NCBI RefSeq assembly: GCF_021117365.1
Contig: NZ_CP088262.1
Location: 496,001 to 560,000, forward strand
Direction: 5' to 3'
From: Nocardioides sp. cx-173
Lineage (GTDB): Bacteria > Actinomycetota > Actinomycetes > Propionibacteriales > Nocardioidaceae
DNA: 64,000 nt
How positions within the stretch are numbered: the stretch's first letter is position 1; the number at the start of each line of letters is the position of its first letter. The notes beneath the pieces are model-generated. The model did no database searches. It saw nothing but the letters and a program-made list of their open reading frames with translations, and was not told where the DNA came from. Position numbers and translations under genes: made by a program. Shown one piece after another: positions 9,682 through 18,781 of this stretch.

Positions 9682-9813
9682 CGGTGACCGTTCTCCTGCC
9701 TTATCGGGGGCGTCGATCCATCCTCGGGTAGGCCCGCCCCGGCCGCAACGAGGTCGTCGGGGGCGGCACGCCAGACCCTTGCCACTGCGCCCGCGGGGTG
9801 CATAATTCATCAT

Positions 9814-10524
9814 ATGGTGAAATCAACGGTCGAGGTACGCGACCTCGAGGTGGTACGCGGCGGGCGGCCGGTGCTGAGCGGCCTGGACCTCGAGGTCGGG
9901 CCGGGGGTGACCGGGCTGCTCGGCCCGTCCGGCTGCGGCAAGTCGACGCTGATGCGCACCCTGGTGGGCGTCCAGCGGGTGCAGGGCGGCGAGGTCTCCG
10001 TCCTGGGCGAGCCCGCCGGCAGCGCGCCGCTGCGCCGCCGCGTCGGCTACGTGACCCAGGCGGCCAGCGTCTACGACGACCTGAGCGTCGCGGAGAACCT
10101 CCGCTTCTTCGCCCGGGTGCTCGGCGTCGGCAACGAGGAGGTGGACCGCGCGGTCGCCGCGGTGGACCTCGTCAGCCACCGCGACGCCATCGTCGGGCGG
10201 CTCAGCGGCGGGCAGCGCAGCCGGGTCAGCCTGGCGGTCGCCCTGCTGGGGCGGCCCGACCTGCTCGTGCTGGACGAGCCCACGGTCGGGCTCGACCCGG
10301 TGCTGCGCCGCGACCTGTGGGCGCTCTTCCACGAGCTCGCCGACGCCGGCGCGACGGTGCTGGTCTCCAGCCACGTCATGGACGAGGCGGAGCGCTGCGA
10401 CCGGCTGCTGCTCATGCGGGAGGGCCGCATCCTGGCCGACGACACGCCGGAGGCCATCAAGCGGCGCGCCGGCAGCGACGACGTCGAGACCGCGTTCCTC
10501 GCCCTCGTCGAGGCGGCGGCATGA
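9814..10524 (+). CDS. ABC transporter ATP-binding protein
   Basis: The 236-residue ABC ATPase has Walker A GPSGCGKST, signature LSGGQRSRVSLA, Walker B LLVLDEPTVGLDP and the switch His in SSHVMDEAERCD, fitting the DrrA/CcmA-like exporters paired with ABC-2 permeases. Its ATGA overlaps the permease start. The pair faces the two-component system just beyond, so stress-regulated export of a drug or envelope component is plausible (inference). Confidence 0.95.
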   Translation: MVKSTVEVRDLEVVRGGRPVLSGLDLEVGPGVTGLLGPSGCGKSTLMRTLVGVQRVQGGEVSVLGEPAGSAPLRRRVGYVTQAASVYDDLSVAENLRFFARVLGVGNEEVDRAVAAVDLVSHRDAIVGRLSGGQRSRVSLAVALLGRPDLLVLDEPTVGLDPVLRRDLWALFHELADAGATVLVSSHVMDEAERCDRLLLMREGRILADDTPEAIKRRAGSDDVETAFLALVEAAA

Positions 10525-11255
10525 GCCCCCGGGTCACGCTCGCGGTGACCAGCCGGGTGCTCACCCAGATCCGCCGCGACCGCCGCACCCTCGCGATGCT
10601 GCTGGTGCTCCCGACCCTGCTCATGGCCCTGCTGTGGTGGATGTACGAGGACGCCGGGCCGGTCTTCGACCGTCTCGGCCCGGCGCTCCTGGCGATCTTC
10701 CCCTTCATCGTGATGTTCCTCGTGACCAGCGTGACCACGCTGCGCGAGCGCTCCAGCGGCACGCTGGAGCGGCTGCTGGCGATGCCGATGGGCAAGCTCG
10801 ACTTCCTGCTCGGGTACGCCGCCGCGTTCGGCGTCGTCGCAGCCGCGCAGTCCGCCGTCGCGGTCGGCGTGAGCGTCGGGCTGCTCGACCTGGAGGTGGC
10901 GGGGCCGGTGTGGCTGCTGACCGCCGTGGCGGTGACCGATGCGGTGCTGGGGACCGCGCTGGGGCTCTTCGTGTCGGCCTTCGCGCAGACCGAGTTCCAG
11001 GCCGTGCAGTTCATGCCGGCGGTCGTGGTCCCGCAGATCCTGCTCTGCGGGCTGCTGGTCCCACGCGAGTCCATGCCCGAGGTCCTGGGCGCCGTCTCCG
11101 ACGTCCTGCCGCTGTCCTATGCGGTCGACGCGATGACCCACCTCACCGCCTCGTCGAGCACCGGTGAGGTCTGGGGCGATCTCGGCGTCGTGGCCGGGTT
11201 CGCGCTCGCCGGGCTGGCCCTCGGCGCCGCGACGCTGCGGCGGCGTACGCCGTAG
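10521..11255 (+). CDS. ABC-2 type transporter permease
   Basis: The 244-residue protein has six hydrophobic spans (about residues 20-40, 52-72, 98-122, 130-155, 163-185, 215-238) and the ABC-2 hallmark TTLRERSSGTLERLLAMPM. It overlaps the ATPase gene by ATGA. Its stop is only three bases from the stop of the response-regulator gene on the other strand. Confidence 0.94.
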   Translation: MSPRVTLAVTSRVLTQIRRDRRTLAMLLVLPTLLMALLWWMYEDAGPVFDRLGPALLAIFPFIVMFLVTSVTTLRERSSGTLERLLAMPMGKLDFLLGYAAAFGVVAAAQSAVAVGVSVGLLDLEVAGPVWLLTAVAVTDAVLGTALGLFVSAFAQTEFQAVQFMPAVVVPQILLCGLLVPRESMPEVLGAVSDVLPLSYAVDAMTHLTASSSTGEVWGDLGVVAGFALAGLALGAATLRRRTP

Positions 11256-11258
11256 GCC

Positions 11259-11945
11259 TCAGCCGGCCAGACCGGTCTCGTAGGCCGCGACGACGAGCTG
11301 GGCGCGGTCCCGGGCGCCGAGCTTGAGGAACAGCCGCGACACGTGGGTCTTCGCCGTCAACGGCGAGAGCACCAGGTGCTCGGCGATCTCCTGGTTGGAC
11401 ATGCCGCGGCCCACGAGCGCGAGGATCTGGCGCTCGCGCGGCGTCAGCGCCGTCAGCCGGCGGTCGGGCACGGGAGCCGCGACGGGGGCGGGGATGCCGT
11501 CGGTCGGGCTCGCCGACACGAACGCCTCGATCAGGGCCCGGGTGACCCGAGGCGCGAGCAGCGCCTGGCCCGCGTGCACCACACGCACCGCCTCGATCAG
11601 CGCCTGCGGCTCGATGTCCTTGAGCAGGAACCCCGAGGCGCCGGCGCGCAGGGCGCCGAAGACGTACTCGTCGAGCTCGAACGTCGTGAGGACGATGATG
11701 CGGGTGTCGGCCAGCCGCGGGTTGGTGGTGATCCTCCGGGTCGCCTCCAGGCCGTCGACGTGCGGCATCCGGATGTCCATCAGCACGACGTCGGGCCGCG
11801 TGGCCTCGGCCAGGGCGACCGCCTCGGCCCCGTCCACGGCCTCCCCGACGATCTGGAGGTCCTCCTCGGAGTCCAGCAGCGCGCGGAAGCCCGCGCGTAC
11901 CAGCGTCTGGTCGTCGACGAGCAGGACCCGGATCGGGGCGCTCAC
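11259..11945 (-). CDS. NarL/LuxR-type response regulator
   Basis: The 228-residue protein has a receiver domain with the phospho-accepting Asp at 57 (DVVLMDIRMPHVDG) and a C-terminal LuxR helix-turn-helix (LTPRERQILALVGRGMSNQEIAEHL). The GTG start overlaps the TGA of the kinase gene (GTGA), so the pair is translated together. Confidence 0.96.
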   Translation of the reverse strand: MSAPIRVLLVDDQTLVRAGFRALLDSEEDLQIVGEAVDGAEAVALAEATRPDVVLMDIRMPHVDGLEATRRITTNPRLADTRIIVLTTFELDEYVFGALRAGASGFLLKDIEPQALIEAVRVVHAGQALLAPRVTRALIEAFVSASPTDGIPAPVAAPVPDRRLTALTPRERQILALVGRGMSNQEIAEHLVLSPLTAKTHVSRLFLKLGARDRAQLVVAAYETGLAG

Positions 11946-13087
11946 GCCGTCGCCCCCGCGGGCAGCGAGGCAGCGACCCGCCAGCCGCCTTCGGGACGCG
12001 GCCCTGCCTCGAGGGTGCCGCCGGCCGCGACCGCGCGCTCGCGCATCCCGCGTACGCCGTTGCCGGAGCCCGTCTGGTCGGGAGCGGTCGTGCCGGAGCC
12101 GTCGTCCTCCACCTCGATCAGCACCCGGTCGCCGCTGCGGCCGACCCGCACCCGGGCGGACGTCGTACCCGCGTGGCGCAGCACGTTGGTCAGCGCCTCC
12201 TGGACGATGCGGTAGCCGGTCGCGCCGATCGGGGCGGGCAGCGGGAAGGTGCCCGGGTCGATGGTGAGGTCGACCTCGACGCCGGCGGCGGCGAGGCCGT
12301 CTCGCAGGTCGTCGAGGGCCGAGAGGTCCGCGGCCGGACGGATCGGGGCGTCCTCGTCGTCGGGGCCGCGCAGCACGCCCAGCATCGACCGCAGGTCCCC
12401 CAGAGCCTCGCCGCTGACCCGCTTGATGTCGCGCAGGGTCGCCCGCGCCTGGGCGGGGTCGCGCTCGAGCAGGTGGGCCCCCACGCCGGCCTGCACGTTG
12501 ATCGCGACCATGGCGTGGGCGACGACGTCGTGTACGTCGCGGGCGATCCGCAGCCGCTCCTCGCCGACCCGCCTGCGGGTCTCCTCCTCGCGGGTGCGCT
12601 CCGCGGTCTCGGCGCGCTCGACGAGGCCCGACAGCAGCTCGCGGCGGTCGTGGGCGATGACCCCGAGCGCCGTCGGCAGCAGCACGAGCGCCAGGTTGCG
12701 CACCGTGTCGAAGCTCAGGAGCGGGTAGGTGCTGTAGATCGCCAAGACGAGCAGCACCGTGGCCATCACGGGCGGCACGGACCAGATGGCCTTGCGCCCC
12801 CGGGCGCTGGCGAGGGCGAAGCCGCAGACGACCGCGGAGATCGCGATCGTGTTGGCGATCTTCGAGGTCTCCGTGATCGCGAAGATCAGCGCCATCGCGG
12901 CCACCAGCGCCAGCTCCGGGTGCTGTCGCCGGATGAGCACCGGCAGGCACGCGAGGGCGATGGCCGCGACGGCCGTGACGCTCGGGCCGCCCTCGTCGAG
13001 CCGGAACAGCTCGACGAGCATCGCGGCGGCACACAGCCCGGCCGCCACCACGTCGAGGACGCGCGGCGAGACGAGGGACCGGGTCAC
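11942..13087 (-). CDS. Sensor histidine kinase (NarL-partner type)
   Basis: The 381-residue protein has an N-terminal membrane part of four or five spans (to about residue 150), a coiled linker, the HisKA_3 dimerisation box (RIARDVHDVVAHAMVAINVQAG) and a HATPase_c domain ending with the G-box GNGVRGMRERA. Cognate to the overlapping response regulator. The GTG chosen lies directly after GGAGG with almost no spacer, so the true start is uncertain by a few codons. Similar systems sense envelope stress; the signal here is unknown. Confidence 0.92.
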   Translation of the reverse strand: MTRSLVSPRVLDVVAAGLCAAAMLVELFRLDEGGPSVTAVAAIALACLPVLIRRQHPELALVAAMALIFAITETSKIANTIAISAVVCGFALASARGRKAIWSVPPVMATVLLVLAIYSTYPLLSFDTVRNLALVLLPTALGVIAHDRRELLSGLVERAETAERTREEETRRRVGEERLRIARDVHDVVAHAMVAINVQAGVGAHLLERDPAQARATLRDIKRVSGEALGDLRSMLGVLRGPDDEDAPIRPAADLSALDDLRDGLAAAGVEVDLTIDPGTFPLPAPIGATGYRIVQEALTNVLRHAGTTSARVRVGRSGDRVLIEVEDDGSGTTAPDQTGSGNGVRGMRERAVAAGGTLEAGPRPEGGWRVAASLPAGATA

Positions 13088-13128
13088 CCTCCGACCGTAG
13101 CGGTGGGCGACCCGGTCCGACGTCGTCC

Positions 13129-15219
13129 TCAGGGAGTATCCGCAAGTACGCGTGCGGGCTCGTCGATGCGGGCGACGGGTCCCTCGGAGAGCCCGACCCG
13201 GTCGTGGAGGCGGCGCAGCCACATGGGGGCCCACCAGTTCCACTTGCCGAGCAGACCCATCAGCGAGGGCACGAGCAGGGAGCGGACCACGAACGCGTCG
13301 ACGAGGACGCCCACCGCGGTCGCCACGCCGATCTGCTGGATGAAGGAGATCGAACTGGTGCTGAAGGCGCCGATCGCCACGGCAAGGAGCAGCGCCGCGG
13401 CGGTCACCACGGCACCGGTGTGCCCGAGCCCGGTCGCGACCGCCTCGCGCTCGGTCAGCCCGGCGTCCCGCTCCTCCTTGATCCGACCGAGCAGGAACAC
13501 CCCGTAGTCGGTCGAGAGCGCGAAGACCAGCGCGGCGGTCACCAGGAAGTCGGTCGGTTCCACCCCGCCGTTGGGCGTGTAGCCGAGCAGCCCGGTCAGG
13601 CGACCGCCCTGGTAGACGAAGGTGAGCACGCCGAGGGCGACCCCCACCGTGAGGGTGTTCATCACCACCGCCTTGAGCGGCAGCACGACCGAGCCGGTCA
13701 TGAGCCACAGCACGATCAGCGTGAGCAGCACCAGGAGCGACACCGCCAGCGGGAGGCTGGCGCCGATCGCCGCCTGCTGGTCGATGAAGGAGGCGGCCGG
13801 GCCGCCGACCAGCGCGTCCACCCCGTCCACCCGCAGGTCACGGAGTCCGGCGACCACGTCCTGCGCGGTCGAGCCGGCCGCGGTGCCGTCGACCGGGAGC
13901 GCGAGCTGCCAGGTGCCGTCCGCGAGCTCGAGCGGCTCGGCGGGGGCTCGTACGCCGGTCACGGCGCCGGCCTGCGCGGCGTACTCCGCCACCTGGGCCG
14001 GGTCGTCGGCCTCCACCGCGACCGTGACCGGGGTGGTGCCGGTGCCGCCGTACTCCTCCGAGAGCCGGTCCGACACGATCCGAGCGCTCTGGTCGGTCGG
14101 CACGACGGTGGCGTCGATCGGCGTCCACTCGGTGCGGAGCGCGGGCGCCGACAGGGCCACCATCACGACCGCGGTGGCGGCGGCCACGCGGCCGGGACGG
14201 CGCATGACGGCGTGGGAGAAGCGGTACCAACGGCTCGCTGCCCCGGACCTGGCCGCCGAGCGGCGGGCCAGGCGGGCGCCCAGGAGTGCGAAGAAGACCG
14301 GGGCGACGACCAGGGACGCGGTGGCGGCGACGACGGCGACGACCGCGCCCGCGATGCCCATCGACTTCGTGAAGCCCATCGGGAAGACGGTCAGGGTCGC
14401 GAGCGCCACGGCGACGGTGGCCGCCGAGAAGACGACCGTGCGTCCGGCGGTCTGCATGGTCGTGCGGATCGCGCCGTGCGTCGCGCCCTGTCGCTGGAGC
14501 TCCTCGCGGTAGCGGGTGAGCAGGAAGAGCGTGTAGTCGATCGCGAGGCCCAGCCCGAGCCCGATGACCAGGTTGAGTGCGAAGACGCTGAGGCCGTAGA
14601 CCTGGTTGACCCCGGCGAGGACCAGGAACGTCCCCAGCACCGTGGTGAGCCCGACGACCAGCGGCAGCAGCGCGGCCCGCCCGCCGAAGAAGATCAGGGA
14701 CAGCAGCAGGAGCAGCGGCATGGCCAGCAGCTCGGCCCGTCCGAGGTCCTTGCCCACGGTCTCGCCGATCTGGAGGCCGGCCACGGCCTCGCCGCCCACG
14801 GTGACGTCGCCGTCGTCCGCGAACTCCTCGATCGCCTCCGCAGCGACGTCCTCATCGACCGCCTCCGCCTCGAGGGTCCCGAGGACCAGCGTGTTGGTGC
14901 CGTCCTCGGAGGCGCCGCCCGGCGTGACCCGCGCGACGCCGTCGACACCGGAGAGGCGCGCGGTGACGTCGCCGACCCGCGCGGGGTCGGCGTCGTCGAC
15001 CAGGACCGCGAGTCCCGGAGTGGCTCCCACCGCGGTGGCTGCCTCCACGCGCTCCACGGCGCGGACGGAGTCGGAGTCGTCGGGGACGAAGCCGCCGGAG
15101 GAGTACAGGGCCCCCGCCACCGGACCACCGAAGGCGCCGGCGACGAGGACGAAGAAGAAGAGGCCCGCGAGGGCATGGCGAGGACGCGTGATGAGCCGGT
15201 GCAGCAGGGTCTTGGACAT
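13129..15219 (-). CDS. MMPL-family RND transporter
   Basis: The 696-residue protein has the MMPL layout: one N-terminal span, an extracytoplasmic domain, about five spans (including DYTLFLLTRYREEL, the conserved Asp-Tyr region), a second external domain and a second set of spans with STDYGVFLLGRIKEERD. It likely exports lipids or drugs by proton motive force. It lies behind the kinase gene on the same strand with about 40 bp between, so possible co-regulation. Confidence 0.94.
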   Translation of the reverse strand: MSKTLLHRLITRPRHALAGLFFFVLVAGAFGGPVAGALYSSGGFVPDDSDSVRAVERVEAATAVGATPGLAVLVDDADPARVGDVTARLSGVDGVARVTPGGASEDGTNTLVLGTLEAEAVDEDVAAEAIEEFADDGDVTVGGEAVAGLQIGETVGKDLGRAELLAMPLLLLLSLIFFGGRAALLPLVVGLTTVLGTFLVLAGVNQVYGLSVFALNLVIGLGLGLAIDYTLFLLTRYREELQRQGATHGAIRTTMQTAGRTVVFSAATVAVALATLTVFPMGFTKSMGIAGAVVAVVAATASLVVAPVFFALLGARLARRSAARSGAASRWYRFSHAVMRRPGRVAAATAVVMVALSAPALRTEWTPIDATVVPTDQSARIVSDRLSEEYGGTGTTPVTVAVEADDPAQVAEYAAQAGAVTGVRAPAEPLELADGTWQLALPVDGTAAGSTAQDVVAGLRDLRVDGVDALVGGPAASFIDQQAAIGASLPLAVSLLVLLTLIVLWLMTGSVVLPLKAVVMNTLTVGVALGVLTFVYQGGRLTGLLGYTPNGGVEPTDFLVTAALVFALSTDYGVFLLGRIKEERDAGLTEREAVATGLGHTGAVVTAAALLLAVAIGAFSTSSISFIQQIGVATAVGVLVDAFVVRSLLVPSLMGLLGKWNWWAPMWLRRLHDRVGLSEGPVARIDEPARVLADTP

Positions 15220-15356
15220 GACACCGAGTCTTCGCCGACGCGAGGCGGCACGCGTCGTGCCGGGGGATGCTCTCTTCCGACGGCGTACGCCGGGCGGTGT
15301 ACGCCGCCAGCAGGCGGAGCGGGCCGACAGACGTGGCCTGAACTAGCCTGGGCAGC

Positions 15357-16292
15357 ATGTCCCTGCTTCGCCAGCCGATCCTGCTCCTGTCGCGCAGCGC
15401 CCAGGTGAAGAGGCTCGTCACCACCCTGCCGGTGACCTCCGGCATCGTCACCGGCTACGTCCCCGGCGAGACCTCCGACACCGCGGTCACGGCCAGCCGC
15501 GCCCTCATCGACGGGGGCCTCGACGTCACCCTCGACTTCCTCGGCGAGGACACCCTCGACGCCCAGCAGGCCGAGGCCACGGTGGCGGCGTACGTCGAGG
15601 TCCTCAAGGCCCTGAGCGTCGCCGGGCTGACCCGGCACGCCGAGGTGTCGGTCAAGCTCTCCGCCATCGGGCAGGCCCTGCCCGACCACGGTCACAAGAT
15701 CGCGCTGGAGAACGCGCGCACCATCTGCCGCGCCGCCCGCAACGCCGGCACCACGGTGACCCTCGACATGGAGGACCACACCACCACCGACTCGACGCTG
15801 GCCGTCCTGCGCGACCTGCGCAAGGACTTCCCGGAGACCGGTGCCGTGCTGCAGGCCTACCTGCACCGCACCGAGGACGACTGCCGCTCGCTGGCCTACG
15901 AGGGCTCGCGGGTGCGGCTGTGCAAGGGCGCCTACCACGAGCCCGAGTCGGTGGCCTTCCAGGACAAGCTCGACGTCGACAAGTCCTACGTGCGCTGCCT
16001 GAAGATCCTGCTCGCCGGCGACGGCTATCCGATGGTCGCCACCCACGACCCGCGCATGGTCGAGATCGCCTCGTCGCTGGCGAGCCGCTACGGCCGGGCC
16101 CAGCAGACCTACGAGTTCCAGATGCTCTACGGCATCCGCCCGGGCGAGCAGCGCCGGCTGGCCGCCAGCGGCGAGAAGGTCCGGGTCTACGTGCCCTACG
16201 GCGGCGAGTGGTACGGCTACCTGATGCGCCGCCTCGCGGAGCGGCCGCAGAACCTGTCATTCTTCGCCAAGTCCCTGATCTCCAAGAGCTAG
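15357..16292 (+). CDS. Proline dehydrogenase (monofunctional)
   Basis: The 311-residue FAD enzyme oxidises proline to pyrroline-5-carboxylate. It shows the PRODH barrel signatures DGGLDVTLDFLGED, VSVKLSAIG, DMEDHT, LKGAYHE-like CKGAYHEPE, ATHDPRM, EFQMLYGIR and the C-terminal YVPYGGEWYGYLMRRLAERPQN. It is the stand-alone actinobacterial form, not fused to P5C dehydrogenase. It is followed nine bases later by proC, whose enzyme runs the opposite way, and is divergent from the MMPL gene. Confidence 0.96.
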   Translation: MSLLRQPILLLSRSAQVKRLVTTLPVTSGIVTGYVPGETSDTAVTASRALIDGGLDVTLDFLGEDTLDAQQAEATVAAYVEVLKALSVAGLTRHAEVSVKLSAIGQALPDHGHKIALENARTICRAARNAGTTVTLDMEDHTTTDSTLAVLRDLRKDFPETGAVLQAYLHRTEDDCRSLAYEGSRVRLCKGAYHEPESVAFQDKLDVDKSYVRCLKILLAGDGYPMVATHDPRMVEIASSLASRYGRAQQTYEFQMLYGIRPGEQRRLAASGEKVRVYVPYGGEWYGYLMRRLAERPQNLSFFAKSLISKS

Positions 16293-16301
16293 GTCCCCAC
16301 G

Positions 16302-17105
16302 ATGTCGCAGACCGCCATCCTCGGCGCCGGTGTGATGGGCGAGACCCTGCTCTCCGGCCTCGTCCGCGCCGGCCGCCGCGTCGACCACCTGCTCGTCGGC
16401 GAGAAGCGCGCCGAGCGCGCCCGCGAGCTCGAGGAGCGCTACGGCGTCGCCGTCGTCAGCAACGTCGAGGCGGCTGCCAAGGCCGACACCCTCGCCCTGG
16501 TGGTCAAGCCGCAGGACATGGGCGACCTGCTGGACGAGATCGCCGGCGTCATCCGACCGGGCCAGCTCGTGGTCTCGCTCGCGGCCGGCATCACCACCGC
16601 GTTCCTCGAGTCGCGCCTGCCCGAGGGCACCGCCGTGGTCCGGGTCATGCCCAACACCCCGGCGCTGGTCGACGAGGGCATGGCCGCGATCTCGCCCGGC
16701 TCGCACTGCGACGACTCGCACCTCGCCGAGGTCGAGTCGCTGATGGCCTCGGTGGGCAAGGTGCTCAGGATCCCGGAGCGCCAGCAGGACGCCGTGACCG
16801 CGATCTCCGGATCGGGCCCGGCCTACATCTTCTTCGTGGTCGAGTCGATGATCGAGGCCGGCGTCCACCTCGGGCTGCCCCGCGCGACGGCCTCCGAGCT
16901 GGTCATCCAGACCCTGGTCGGCTCCGCCAAGATGCTGCGCGAGACGGGCACTCACCCCACCGTGCTGCGCGAGCAGGTCACCTCGCCCGCCGGCACCACC
17001 GCCGCCGCCCTGCGCGAGCTCGAGATCCACAAGGTCCGCGCCGCGTTCCTGGCCGCCATGGAGGCTGCCCGCGACCGCTCGCGCGAGCTCGCCGAGGGAA
17101 GTTGA
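16302..17105 (+). CDS. proC: Pyrroline-5-carboxylate reductase
   Basis: ProC reduces P5C to proline with NAD(P)H. The 267-residue protein has the dinucleotide motif GAGVMG near the N-terminus and the dimerisation signature SGSGPAYIFFVVESMIEAG, then TSPAGTTAAALRELE. Nine bases after the proline dehydrogenase gene; its TGA overlaps a TTG start of the next gene (TTGA). Confidence 0.96.
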   Translation: MSQTAILGAGVMGETLLSGLVRAGRRVDHLLVGEKRAERARELEERYGVAVVSNVEAAAKADTLALVVKPQDMGDLLDEIAGVIRPGQLVVSLAAGITTAFLESRLPEGTAVVRVMPNTPALVDEGMAAISPGSHCDDSHLAEVESLMASVGKVLRIPERQQDAVTAISGSGPAYIFFVVESMIEAGVHLGLPRATASELVIQTLVGSAKMLRETGTHPTVLREQVTSPAGTTAAALRELEIHKVRAAFLAAMEAARDRSRELAEGS

Positions 17106-17656
17106 CCCGGCTCCCGGACGTCTGGGGCGCCACCTCCGAGGAGGTACGGCGCGACTATCCCGCGGACGGGTTGCTGACCGGCCGGACGCGCGCGATGACG
17201 CGGGCGGTGCCGGTGGCGGCGCCGCCGGCGCTCGCCTACCGCTGGCTGTGCCAGATCGCGGTCGCGCCGTACTCCTACGACCTGATCGACAACCGCGGAC
17301 GCCGCAGCCCGCGGACGCTGTCGCCGGGTGCCGACGTCCTCGAGGTCGGCCAGCTCATGCAGATCTTCCGTCTGACCTCCTTCGAGCCCGGCCACCACTG
17401 GACCGGCGTCACCACGCCTGCGGCGGCCCGGCTCTTCGGGCCGGTGGCGGTGACGTACGCCGCGGAGCCGGCCGCCCAGGAGCCACCCGAGGCGGGCAGG
17501 AGCCGCATGGTCTGCCGGCTCGTGTGCGAGGTCGAGGGCGCCGTCGCGCGTCTGCGCGCTCCGCTCCTGGCGTGGGGTGACCTGGTGATGATGCGCAAGG
17601 AGCTGCTGACGCTGAAGCGCCTGGCCGAGCGGGACGCGAGCCGCGCCCCCTCCTAG
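17102..17656 (+). CDS. SRPBCC-like hypothetical protein
   Basis: The 184-residue protein has features of the polyketide-cyclase/START-like fold: an AVPVAAPPALAYRWLCQI strand-helix opening, PYSYDLIDNRGRRSPR and GHHWTGV. No catalytic residues can be assigned. The TTG start is set by the TTGA overlap with proC and by the lack of another in-frame start before the conserved DYPAD segment. Its TAG and the TAG of trpS share the sequence CTAG (17653-17656). Confidence 0.78.
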   Translation: MTRLPDVWGATSEEVRRDYPADGLLTGRTRAMTRAVPVAAPPALAYRWLCQIAVAPYSYDLIDNRGRRSPRTLSPGADVLEVGQLMQIFRLTSFEPGHHWTGVTTPAAARLFGPVAVTYAAEPAAQEPPEAGRSRMVCRLVCEVEGAVARLRAPLLAWGDLVMMRKELLTLKRLAERDASRAPS

Positions 17657-18663
17657 GCCGGTCCTAGCCCCATCGCCGCCTCCGCCGCGGCGAGGACCGG
17701 CGCGGTGACGTCGCGGCAGCGGGCGGCGCCGGCGGCGTAGACGGCACCGACGTGGGCGGGGTCGGCGGCGAGCTCGTGGTAGCGCTGCTGGATCGGCTCG
17801 AGCTCGGCGACGACGGCGTCGGTGACGGCCTGCTTCAGCGCGCCGTACGTCGCCAGCGCCTCGGGCGAGCCGCCGCACGCGACGAGGATCTCCAGCAGGT
17901 TGGTCACCCCGGGCTTGGTGGCGCGGTCCGCCCGCACCGCCGCCGGGCCGGTCTCCCCGTCGGTCACCGCCCGCGCGACCTTGCGTCGTACGACGTCGGG
18001 CGGGTCGAGCAGGTGGATCACGCCGGCGCCGTCGCTGCCGGTCTTGCCCATCTTGGCCGTGGGGTCGGCGAGGTCCATGACCCGCGCGCCCGCGGGCGGC
18101 GTGGTGATCTCGGGGATCGTGAAGACCGGCCCGTAGGTCGCGTTGAAGCGCATCGCGAGGTCGCGGGTGAGCTCGAGGTGCTGGCGCTGGTCGTCGCCCA
18201 CCGGCACCTGGGTGGGCCGGTAGAGCAGGATGTCGGCCGCCATCAGCGCCGGGTAGGTGAGCAGCGAGGTCCGCGTCGAGCCCGTCCCTCGTCCCTTCTC
18301 CTTGAACTGGATCATCCGGTTCAGCTCGCCGGTCGTGGCGACGCACTCCAGCAGGTAGCCGAGCTGGGCGTGGGCCGGCACCCGGCTCTGCACGAACAGC
18401 GTGCTGGCGTCGAGCCCGGCCGCGAGCAGCAGCGTCGCCTGCTCGCGCACGAGCTCACGCAGCCGGGCCGGGTCGTGCGTGACGGTCAGGGCGTGCAGGT
18501 CGGCGACGCCGTAGAAGCAGTCGGCCTCGTGCTGGGCGGCGGCCATGGGCCGCAGGGCCCCGAGCAGGTTGCCCAGCGTGAGACGGCCGGTCGGCTTGAG
18601 CAGCGAGAGCCTGCGCGTCGCGGCGCGGGAGTGGGCGGCGGGGGCGAGGGAGATGGTGGTCAT
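17653..18663 (-). CDS. trpS: Tryptophanyl-tRNA synthetase, attenuator-controlled form
   Basis: Class I synthetase charging tRNA-Trp, 336 residues. The HIGH-equivalent reads TLGN (PTGRLTLGNLLGAL) and the KMSKS loop is KMGKT rather than KMSKS. The start ATG is the one before TTISLAPAAH, 108 nt after a Trp-rich leader peptide. Streptomyces is known to carry an auxiliary indolmycin-resistant TrpRS controlled by ribosome-mediated attenuation; the variant loop and the leader here fit that type, but drug resistance is inference. Whether a second trpS exists elsewhere cannot be seen. Confidence 0.93.
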   Translation of the reverse strand: MTTISLAPAAHSRAATRRLSLLKPTGRLTLGNLLGALRPMAAAQHEADCFYGVADLHALTVTHDPARLRELVREQATLLLAAGLDASTLFVQSRVPAHAQLGYLLECVATTGELNRMIQFKEKGRGTGSTRTSLLTYPALMAADILLYRPTQVPVGDDQRQHLELTRDLAMRFNATYGPVFTIPEITTPPAGARVMDLADPTAKMGKTGSDGAGVIHLLDPPDVVRRKVARAVTDGETGPAAVRADRATKPGVTNLLEILVACGGSPEALATYGALKQAVTDAVVAELEPIQQRYHELAADPAHVGAVYAAGAARCRDVTAPVLAAAEAAMGLGPA

Positions 18664-18720
18664 GGGGGTGCTCCTGGGATGAGTGCCCGCAGGAGACCGG
18701 GACGTGCCTGAAATGCACGA

Positions 18721-18740
18721 CGGCCGCCCGCAGGCGGCCG
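18721..18740 (-). terminator. Attenuator terminator hairpin of trpS
   Basis: A perfect 8-bp stem (arms CGGCCGCC and GGCGGCCG, four-base loop) lies between the Trp leader peptide and trpS. There is no clear U-run, as is common in actinobacteria. Its 5' arm can instead pair with the 3' arm of the upstream hairpin (GGCGG with CCGCC), giving mutually exclusive terminator and antiterminator folds. Confidence 0.75.
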
Positions 18741-18760
18741 ATGAAGGGTGTGCTTCGGAG

Positions 18761-18781
18761 GGTCCGCCGGTCAGGCGGACC
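18761..18781 (-). promoter_or_regulatory. Pre-emptor hairpin of the trpS attenuator
   Basis: A perfect 8-bp stem (arms GGTCCGCC and GGCGGACC, five-base loop holding the leader stop TGA). Its 5' arm starts within the second Trp codon of the leader peptide, so a ribosome stalled there would free the 3' arm to form the antiterminator with the terminator's 5' arm. Confidence 0.75.

Noticed and set aside
13204..15408. A 734-codon plus-strand frame opposite the MMPL gene
   Set aside because: Composition is rich in His, Arg, Gly and Gln as expected for an antisense shadow of a high-GC gene; the MMPL frame has full domain structure.
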